Shown here: positions 56,098-64,000 of the stretch, in pieces
Numbering within the stretch: the stretch's first letter is position 1
Layout: each line of letters starts with the position of its first letter
Assembly (NCBI GenBank): GCA_024036415.1
Contig: JAMWET010001067.1
Location: forward strand, 361,001-425,000
Length of the DNA: 64,000 nt
Source of the DNA: Prochilodus magdalenae
Taxonomy: Eukaryota; Chordata; Actinopteri; Characiformes; Prochilodontidae
Direction of reading: 5' to 3'
Position numbers and translations under genes: made by a program
Notes under the pieces: model-generated
The model's input: only the letters and a program-made list of their open reading frames with translations
Told to the model about the DNA's origin: nothing
Database searches by the model: none

Positions 56098-59000
56098 ATG
56101 ATATTTCGAGGCAGAAGAATGCAGCCCCCTTCCTATTTACAGAAACAGCTGATTTCGCTCATGGAGACTTTGGTCAGGGCGATAGTTAATGAAATTTGTG
56201 AACTTGACGACGTTTCTGTTATGAAACACCTTAACGGGGCTCAAGCGCCAGACGACGAGGGAAACCTCGAGAACGACTCCAAATTGGTGAGTGTCTATGC
56301 CCCATTTTAGTTCTCAACAGTTAATAAAGTGTCTTCGTTAAGCGTGTTTACAAATATACAGCGGTATGATTAGCAATCTGGTCTAATCAGACGAATATCT
56401 TCTTCGAGTTTGTCCGTTCCAGCATAAATGGTGCAGGAGTTACATTCTGGTGTCATTTAAGGTGGAACGGAAAAACTCCATCAAGCTATTGAACAGGAAG
56501 CTAATTTTATCCTCGTCCAAATGTGTTGCCTTTGTTTACAGCTGAGAGTCACGGCCGCCCTTGAAAGACTGACGAAGGAAACAGTCGATCAAATTGGCCA
56601 ACTGTGCTGTCGACTGTCTGGTGCAGCTCAAGCCAAAGCGCCTCTGTCTTACCTAAAAAGACAGAAGTGGAAAAGAAAGTGGATGTCAGTGGAGACCCAA
56701 CTGGCGAAGAGGAGGAGTTCAGTCAAGCCCAGGTCAGCAGGAGGTCAAGTTCAGAGTGCTGCAACAGACACAACAATAAATGAGGGTATGTGTGGTTTGA
56801 GGTTGACTACAGCATATATATAAGCATGACTTGAATTTGCAGATGAATTGTAAATGTCTTCCAGAGCGAGACCTGAGTGAGGAAGACCTCGCTTCTCAAT
56901 CCGAGAAAGTCAGTGGAGAAATGGCTCCATTGTACTCCACCTCAGAAGATACAAGCCTGAACATATCTGAAGGTCTGCTTCTTCTGCAGACTGTGGAGGT
57001 AGACATCACATGCACCATGACAGCAACCACTGTAGCGTTCTTAAACTAGTACATCATATAGCCTTGTTCAGACTACCAGCCCAAATCCAATTTCTCATAT
57101 TCAGGTTGTATTCACATGGATATGTACAGGGATTTATTATGTAGTGACAGGATGACTGTCATTCCCACAGCAGTCTATGCAGATAGGATGAACAAACAAA
57201 TCCATACAGCCAGGTTCATAAGAATTGTGTCTCTGTGCCCTGGATTTAAAATGGAATTGAAATGAAGGAGTTGACATGTGATTGAGGGTAAGCTTTCAAG
57301 CTGAAACAAATTATTACTAGAAATATAATTTTTTGAATATTTAGAATTTGCATTTTTGTCATATTTTGTCCCTTCAAAAGTCATATGATGGTGGAGATGA
57401 GTGATAACCCCAATATACTGCCAAAACAACTAAAGAGTTTCATAAGGCAAAGAAATGGAATGTTCTTAAATGATCGAGTCAACTAAGCATGCTTTTCACT
57501 TTCTGGAGACACAACTAAAAACACAAAGAACTGTAAGCAAGTATCAGCTGGAGGCAGCTGCAGTAAAGGTGTGACAAAGCACCTCAAGGAAGATGCTTTT
57601 GGCATTTGTCGATGTTCATAGGTTTCAGGCTTCATCCAGACATTGGCTACAAAGTATTTGTGTTTTAAGTATTAAAAACTATCCTTGTATAAATAATTAT
57701 AATTAAATATAATTAGTTTGCTCTGTTATTTTTGATCCTGTGAAATATTTGGACTATGTTTAAAGACGACTGTATTCCTAAAGAGTTAATGCAGTATTTT
57801 TGTTAAACAGGACAGCTAAACTTAAATCACATTTTGGTTTCTTGACATTTATTTTTAACCTATTGTATACAGAGGCATTATTTCAAATATATATATACTT
57901 CATTCTATCTAACACAAACTCTGTTTGATATTCTCTTGTGCACTTTCAACTGATGCGCAACAGCATGTTCTGATCAAAACCCAACACAATAGCCTGCAGG
58001 TCAAACAGTGTAGTACCTTACAGCAACAGACTGCTCCACATCCATGATACGTTAAATCAAATGGGATCGCAATGCAAGTTTTAGAAATAGAGTTAGGAAC
58101 ACACAGATTGAAGTACATGTGCTTACAGTTCAAACATGTGAAGGTCCACACTTGTGCATTTGTTCTGTTCTAGCTGATGCTTAACAAAATTATGGAAATA
58201 TCACCAAATATCACACCTGTACAAACCCAAACAAAGTTAACATCCTGTGTATGCATGGATTAAAACACAGAAAGAATGAACAAAAAAAAACAAACAGAAT
58301 TTTATTTGAATAGTGTGCCCTTATTTTTCTAGTGACCGGCATGCTTTATTGTGCAAGAGCAAGAAGAAATGATAACATAAGACAAACTCCTGCTTGGATT
58401 TGATTTGATGTTTATTTCTTATGTTACATATTAAATACAAGAACAGTGGAAATATATTGTTATATTGATATAAATAATTAATAAATGAAGAAATATTGCA
58501 CCCTCCCGCATCCCCTCATTTTCAGATTTGTTTTGCCTTACAGGTCTGCTGAACTCCCCCTGGCTTCGTTGTAGTTTGAACAGTTGCACTTTGGTCTTGC
58601 ATTTGGCAATAGTCTTGACATAATTTGTTTTTGTGTATTACAGGCTGCCCCTGTTCAGCAGCAGCAGCCTGTGCTAAAGGTTGAATTTGACCATGAAAAG
58701 GAACAAGTGCAACAGTCTACACATCATGGGCAAGAAGGTATGGATTATGAAGTTTAATGTATGTTTTAATAGGAACCATTAAGACAAAAAACATGTATAT
58801 CTTATTGACCTTTTGTCTTGTGATGAAGGAGCAGTTGTACATTACAAAAGGTAGGTATGTCTGTCCTTTGGAATATTTAAATTTCATAAGGCCACTTTTT
58901 TTTTTCTGAATTTTCAGAGCAAATGGCGCACGGACAAGGAGAATTTGCTCTGATGCTCATCAGTAATATGGAGAATAGTGCTCAGCCAAACTGCACCCAA

Positions 59001-60089
59001 ACAAACAGCTCTGATACGCTAGAAATCAAGATTTCAGCACAGGCGTTACAGTTGAACGTTGACACAAAAGAAAATGATACCTCTCATGCACAGGAAACAC
59101 CTGTGAGAGCAAGAAATGCTTCAGCAAGCGCCCGTAAGGAAACAGCACAGAATCTGATTAAATGTGAAGCCTGTGGCAAGACGTTCACTTACCTCAACAA
59201 CCTGAAAAGACACCAAAAGACATTCCATAGCGGAGAGACTCCACATGCTTGCGAGGACTGCGGAGAACGTTTTGACAGCAAACGGCTCCTCCGCGTCCAC
59301 CTCAAAGAGCATAGAGTTGAAAAGCCACACGCGTGTAGTCTTTGTGAGAAAGTTTTTCGTCTACCCAATCACTTGAAGAAGCACATGACTACCCACAATA
59401 ACGAGAGACCATTCACCTGCACCACCTGCGCCAAGACATTTGCCTTGGTGAGCACCCTTAAAGCTCATGAGAAGACCCACAGTGGTGAGAAGACGTTTGT
59501 TTGTACACGGTGTGGAATGAGTTTCCTTACCAAATCCTACCTGGACTACCACCAGCGAGTCCACACAGGAGAAAAGCCCTACTCTTGTGTGCACTGTGGC
59601 AAAACCTTTGCCCAACGGAGCAACCTCAGAGTACACGAGAGGCTGCACACGGGCGAAAAGCCATTCCACTGCAAAGACTGTGGCGAAAGCTTCGTACATG
59701 CCAACAGCTACAAATCCCACAGACAGCTACACACAGGCGTGAAAGCCTTCTGCTGCGAGCACTGCGGCAAGGGATTCCGCCGGGGAACACACCTCAAGAC
59801 TCACCTGCTGACCCACAGCGGAGTGAAGCCATTCCAGTGTGATTTATGCTCAAAGACCTTCACCCTCAAAGGTTCGTTAAAGGCCCACAGGCTTACTCAC
59901 ACAGGTGAGAAGAGCTTTGTGTGTGATGTTTGCAACAAGAGCTTCACACAAGCCAGCTCTCTGGGAAAGCACAAGCGAACACACACAGGAGAAAAGCCAT
60001 ATCTCTGCAACTATTGCAACAAGTCGTTCTGCCAGAGCAGCCATCTTCATTACCATTATCGGTCTTCTCATCCTGGGGTAAAGCCTTAG
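56098..60089 (+). CDS. C2H2 zinc-finger protein with 11 fingers and a helical N-terminal domain
   Basis: Probable nuclear DNA-binding transcription factor; target unknown and no clear orthologue named. Five exons: 56098-56286, 56542-56785, 56865-56998, 58644-58737 and 58918-60089, giving 610 aa. Residues 1-90 form a predicted helical region (QLISLMETLVRAIVNEICEL), resembling the N-terminal domain of a large fish zinc-finger family, followed by a basic KRQKWKRKW segment, an acidic stretch and a QQQQ run. The fingers occupy about 303-606; all 11 keep two Cys and two His, the last with H-X4-H spacing. Canonical TGEKP linkers follow fingers 5, 6 and 10, with variants (SGVKP, TGVKA, NNERP) elsewhere. 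No KRAB, SCAN or BTB. The first ATG has a weak context; ATG 56119 (MQPPSYL) has A at -3 and may be the real start. Confidence 0.88.
56406..56478. repeat. Short foldback element in zinc-finger gene intron 1
   Basis: Arms 56406-56430 and 56454-56478 pair with three mismatches (gagtttgtccgttcc against ggaacggaaaaactc), with a loop of about 23 bp. The arms and centre resemble the foldback at 24551-24684 (ccgttcca, aaatggtgca, gttacattctgg). Confidence 0.65.
56999..58643 (+). other. Zinc-finger gene intron 3, no other feature
   Basis: A 1.65-kb AT-rich intron. Only short ORFs; nothing recognisable. Confidence 0.5.
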
Positions 60090-60301
60090 CTCAGGTTGCT
60101 GCTGTGCAGTCATTTTTTGCCTTACGCTGTTAACAATGCTTGAAAATGTTTGTTTTGATTACGGATTGTCCAGCTTTTTTCTTATTGATAAAACTATTTA
60201 TATACAGTCACATTGTGTGCATTTGATTCTTTCAAGGTAACTTGACAGGACATTGCGAAGAAGCGTTATCTTTTTACAGCAGGAGAAAGACAAGCTTGCC
60301 C

Positions 60302-60307
60302 AATAAA
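60302..60307 (+). terminator. Candidate polyadenylation signal of the zinc-finger gene
   Basis: AATAAA 213 bases after the stop codon. Another AAT-rich stretch follows near 60320-60335. It is the first clear hexamer downstream. Confidence 0.5.
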
Positions 60308-60645
60308 CAGACAGACGCACAGATAATAAATAAGTAACTTTAGTAATAATGTTAAAAAAAGGACAAATAATGGATATAATCCATGATATACTGTACATCT
60401 TAGTGACCTCACTCAACAATTTACAAAACAATTCTCACATTTAAATTAGGACATGTACATAAAAAGATCTGTATTAATAAGACACATTTACATGGGTTTC
60501 TACATTTGGTGTGCCTGGTTTGGGAATGTACGTCAGCTCTGTTGTGTCCAGTTAATAGAGCATTTCAGATAGAATTAAAGTAGTAACTTCAAGAAAGTCA
60601 GACTGAACACTGCACTCATACTAAAACATGCTGCAATGGACTAAA

Positions 60646-60681
60646 GGGGTGGGTGGGGGGTAGGGGGTGGGGTTCTTGGGG
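60646..60681 (+). other. G-rich run with quadruplex-forming pattern
   Basis: On the plus strand GGGG, GGG, GGGGGG, GGGGG and GGGG are separated by one or two bases, with a further GGGG eight bases on. It lies in the 740-bp gap between the converging zinc-finger and pnp stop codons. Confidence 0.8.
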
Positions 60682-60827
60682 ACATGACTTTCTTGTGCTA
60701 GATGATGGCCATGATGGCGACTTAGTAATTTTTGTCTGAAAGTTCCACTGCACTGTTCATAGAAGTGCTGCTCTGATCTCAGGCATTTAGGGGACGCCAT
60801 ACGGAGTTAAGCTGACCTGAGTGAAAA

Positions 60828-63163
60828 TTAAGAGTAGTTGTTGTTGTACTCTATGCGAGTGACCATGGTGGTCACTAGCCTCTCCAGCTGCTCCGCCCTT
60901 TGTTTGCCTGTCTGGAGAACTTCTTCATGATTGGCTTTTTCCTCGCTGTCATAGTCCATTACTGCCTGATTGGTTATCAGAGACAGGGCGAAGACCCGCA
61001 TGCCGCAGTGACGAGCCACAATCACTTCGTGAACCGTGCTCATGCCTGAAAAACCAGAGACGAATCAGTATTTGATGTGACAAAAGTTTAGAAATAAAAA
61101 GATGGTGTTGTGCATACACTGGGGGTGAGCCAGTTTTAGACTTGGTTACATATACATATGTTATTCCAATAGTGCCAGCACTAAGTATTTCCAAATAACT
61201 GGTGGGAATCAGGGTTGTACCAGCTGGTTATACACCTGCAGTTTCAGGGCACGATGTGGCTTTAGATTGGGGCAGAGTGTCGTAATACGTATGATGTGTA
61301 ATATTCAAGTCTTTTTAACTGAAATCCTGATGGAAAAAATAATTACTCTTGGATACAGTGGAATAAAGTCATGAATTATGATCAGGTTACAATGTGTCCC
61401 AGATTTTGGTGGTGTGCTGTAGCAGTCCCTGGAAATGTCCTGGGTGATTTATATATTACTGGAAAGACCTGGCAGTATAGCAGTAAAGACAGGCAGATGT
61501 CTCATGCTTGTTTTGGCCAACAGAGTGTTGAGCTCTATTGGAAGCTAGCAAATATCAAGCGAGTCCTCAACAACTCCGCAAACGTCTTTAAGACACAAGG
61601 TACCCCAGGCAATTTAAGCAGGGGTGGGGTTATGGGACTTGAATCATTCGTCCAGGTCATAAGCAGGCCAATAGACATTCAATATACTTGATTTGTATGG
61701 ACATACAGTATACTTATAAATAGCTGTCTTGGCATCTACAAATGGTGCATGTTTTTCAACCATCCATATATGACGTGCTAATGGCAGCCACCTCTGTCTC
61801 TCCTGTACTAGAGCTAGTCCAGGTGTATGTTTAGGGTCTGGATTTTTGGCTTCAGGTTTTTTTTTTTTTTTACTGCCAGAAAATTTATTAATATAAATAA
61901 GGGGATTATACAACCACTGAATCTTTCTAGGCAAGCTTGGAATCTTTCTCTGCCTAATTAACTAGACTTTTGAAGCCTGTTTTACTTAGGGACTTTATGA
62001 ACTACCCGCAGTTCTCAGGATCCAAAAAAACTGCTGCTGGCTCTATGGAGGGTGGATTATGCTGGCACAGTTTTAAGAGAGATGAGATTCTTACCAACAG
62101 CATCCGCTCCAAGTTTGTGTAGCATGCGACACTCTGCGATGGTCTCGAACGAAGGGCCCCCAAGAACGCAGTATACTCCCTCTTTGAGGAAGTCCCCGTA
62201 ACCCAGCTCAAGACCCACATCCATGGCCAACTGCTGGAGCTCCCTGTCGTAGGCATCAGACATGCAGGGGAACCGTACGCCAAACCTGGAGAAGATAAAC
62301 ACTCTGGTTATTATTAAACACTTGGTGCGGTGTTCCAGCATGTCCTAGATGCTTATTCCAGCAGCAAAGACATGTCTCCTGTGAAGTAGCACCACATTTG
62401 CGCAAGTAAACAAATACTTTGTGTACTGTAAAAGTAAACAGAGGCTTAAATTCTACCGCCATTTTGGTTAATATACTCAAAAATCAGCACTACTGGAGTA
62501 AAGAGTCCTGACAGTGTAAAAGGTTTTCTAATAACGATTGACTCCGACAGGTTATAGGGGTAACGTTGATCTTTCATAAAGCACATAAGCTTGTTTATCA
62601 AACATCCTGTGTTTAAATGGTCCCACACACCTTTCATCATTAGGTCCAGCGAGTGGGTTGTTGCCAGCAAATCCAGGCATGTTTATATGGTCTTTGATGA
62701 TCATGATGTCGCCCACTTTGAAGTCCTGATTCAAGCCTCCTGCAGCATTGGTTAGGATCACTGTCTCCACACCCATCAGCTTAAATATCCGCATGGGGAG
62801 AGTGATCTAGGACAACAGGACCATAGACATTATTAAAGACAAGTGAAGAGAGGTATAGTGCAGCACTAACTTCTCTACGGGGGTCAATTACATTTATGAG
62901 AAAACAGCTAAATGCTTGACATTTTAATACTTTTAGTTTTGTTTAGTCACACAGTCCAGGAAGTGAGATTGGATACAAACTATATTGGATACACTGTACT
63001 GTATATATTATACTGGGCCTTATAGGCTTAGGAATGGGAGTCCAATGGGAGGTTTGTACCTTTTGGATGGGATAACCCTCGTAGAGATGGAAACGTCCTT
63101 GCATGCAGACGCACGGTCTCCCTTTCAGAGTTCCAAACACCAGTCGCCCAGCGTGACCATGCA
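60828..63163 (-). CDS. pnp: Purine nucleoside phosphorylase, partial (last four exons)
   Basis: Cytosolic purine-salvage enzyme that cleaves inosine and guanosine with phosphate. Minus-strand exons 63060-63163, 62631-62806, 62095-62285 and 60828-61045 give 229 residues of a protein that is 289 aa in human. They match exons 3-6 of the usual six, and the first two exons are beyond 64000. Active-site residues known from human PNP are present: His86 (GHAGRL), Ala116 (TNAAGGL), Phe200-Glu201 (GPSFET), Met219 (VGMSTV), Asn243 (SLITNQ) and His257 (NHEEVL). The C-terminus is EYNNNYS. Fish carry several pnp paralogues (pnp4, pnp5, pnp6 groups); which one this is cannot be decided here. It converges on the zinc-finger gene. 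Confidence 0.94.
61046..62094 (-). other. pnp: Last pnp intron
   Basis: A 1.05-kb intron with short ORFs and a T-run near 61858-61870. No further element recognised. Confidence 0.5.
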
Positions 63164-63329
63164 CTGTTATGAATGAATGAATTAATAAATTAGTAAGCAA
63201 GTTCAAAAGAAAGCAACCCATTCAACAGTACAAAACTTGGTATCAGCAGAATGTTGCTTAAATATCTTTATATAGGCATCTCACAGATTTGCAGATTTAA
63301 CTAATATGCTGTATGGCCAATGCGTTGCA

Positions 63330-63785
63330 CATTCCAAAGCTTGTAGGACATTCCATTCAAAAACCATGAACATCAAGTTGTCCCCACTTGGTGGCTATAA
63401 TAAATAATATATTGAACAAGAGGGCCTGTGATGTCCCAGTTCATCTCAAAAGTGTTTAGTGGGGTTGAGGTCAGGGGTCTCCACAAAACCATGTCATCAT
63501 GGGCCTCAACTTGTGCACAGGGGTACAGCCATGCTAAAACAGGGATGGTCTTCCCCAAGCTGTTTCCACAAAGGTTACGGTTAACATTACCCTTCATCAG
63601 AACTAAGGGACCCAAACCCTTACAGCCCCAGACTATTATACCGTTTCTACAAAAGTTCACTGTTGGTGCTTACATTTTGGTATGTAGTGTTCTCCTGGCA
63701 TCCAACAAACCCTGATTCAATCATCAAACTACCAGATCATGAAATCATCACTCTAGAGCAGTCCTGTCAGCCCTGGGCCTGGAGG
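63330..63785 (-). mobile_element. Tc1-like transposon fragment, inverted relative to the 52-kb copy
   Basis: Read on the minus strand, it gives the same order of landmarks as the copy at 51.6-52.5 kb. A ctctagagtgatgatttcat segment corresponds to the ctctggagtaaccaatcacg segment, followed by a shared gccaggagaac-type motif. The plus strand also shows the family's 'tcttccccaagctgtttcc' and 'catcagaactaagggaccc' text. It is degenerate and partial, in an upstream pnp intron. Confidence 0.65.
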
Positions 63786-64000
63786 CACCCTGCCCTGCAG
63801 ATCTGAGTGCTTGTTAGAGTTCAGGTCTGTTGTAAAGCAAGAAAACCACCAAAATGTGTAGGGCAGGGCACTTCCAGGGCCAGGGTTGGGAAATGGGGCT
63901 ATAGAACGAGTTTCCACTCTTCCACAGTCTAGTGGTGGCCTGCTTTATACCGCAAGGGCTGATGCTTGCCCAGATACTTTATCTAGTGCATTTTAAACCA
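63786..64000. other. Right-edge sequence, presumed pnp intron
   Basis: No exon of pnp is recognisable between 63164 and the window end. This last part looks like repeat-derived DNA (ccctgggcctggaggcacc). Confidence 0.4.

Noticed and set aside
56971..56998. Alternative donor GAAG|GTCTGC at the end of zinc-finger exon 3
   Set aside because: Joining from 56972 to the exon at 58644 puts it in a frame with an early TGA. The donor GAG|GTAGAC at 56998 keeps the frame open.
59361..60113. Long minus- and plus-strand frames overlapping the zinc-finger exon
   Set aside because: Shadow frames produced by the repetitive finger codons; the C2H2 frame is unambiguous.

Overview
The window is nuclear DNA of a vertebrate, very probably a ray-finned fish of the otophysan group (characin, catfish, knifefish or carp relatives). 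The evidence is intron-rich vertebrate genes, many relics of fish Tc1-like transposons and fish LINEs, and a foldback repeat of a type I associate with characins and catfishes. I cannot name the species from sequence alone. Exon coordinates below come from reading splice sites by eye and checking that reading frames join. Every complete gene sums to a whole number of codons.

Layout. 1-6.1 kb: intergenic, with a SINE-like repeat, a short hAT-like element and an old LINE 3' end. 6.1-19.4 kb (minus): complete sf3b2, splicing factor 3b subunit 2, 22 exons, 852 aa. 19.4-24.2 kb: gene-free spacer holding the sf3b2 promoter, two LINE remnants and a TA microsatellite. 24.2-51.6 kb (plus): capn1, the calpain-1 catalytic subunit, with a likely noncoding first exon, 21 coding exons and 703 aa; its large introns carry Tc1, LINE and microsatellite DNA. 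51.6-52.5 kb: degenerate Tc1-like element. 52.9-55.9 kb (plus): dusp19, 4 exons, 198 aa. 56.1-60.3 kb (plus): an 11-finger C2H2 zinc-finger gene, 5 exons, 610 aa, not named. 60.8-63.2 kb (minus): the last four exons of a purine nucleoside phosphorylase gene whose 5' exons lie beyond the right edge.

The genes do not form one pathway. They are a spliceosomal subunit, a calcium-dependent protease, a dual-specificity phosphatase, a putative transcription factor and a purine-salvage enzyme. To my knowledge human SF3B2 and CAPN1 both lie on 11q13, whereas DUSP19 and PNP are on other chromosomes. The left half therefore looks like conserved linkage and the right half like fish-specific neighbourhood.

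No new multi-gene system was found. The most interesting signals are a U12-type (minor spliceosome) intron in capn1, microsatellites lying directly on capn1 splice sites, a near-perfect 34-bp palindrome in a LINE tail, an ATGA overlap between an upstream ORF and the dusp19 start, a two-exon helical repeat at the N-terminus of the zinc-finger protein, and related foldback elements in the first introns of two genes.
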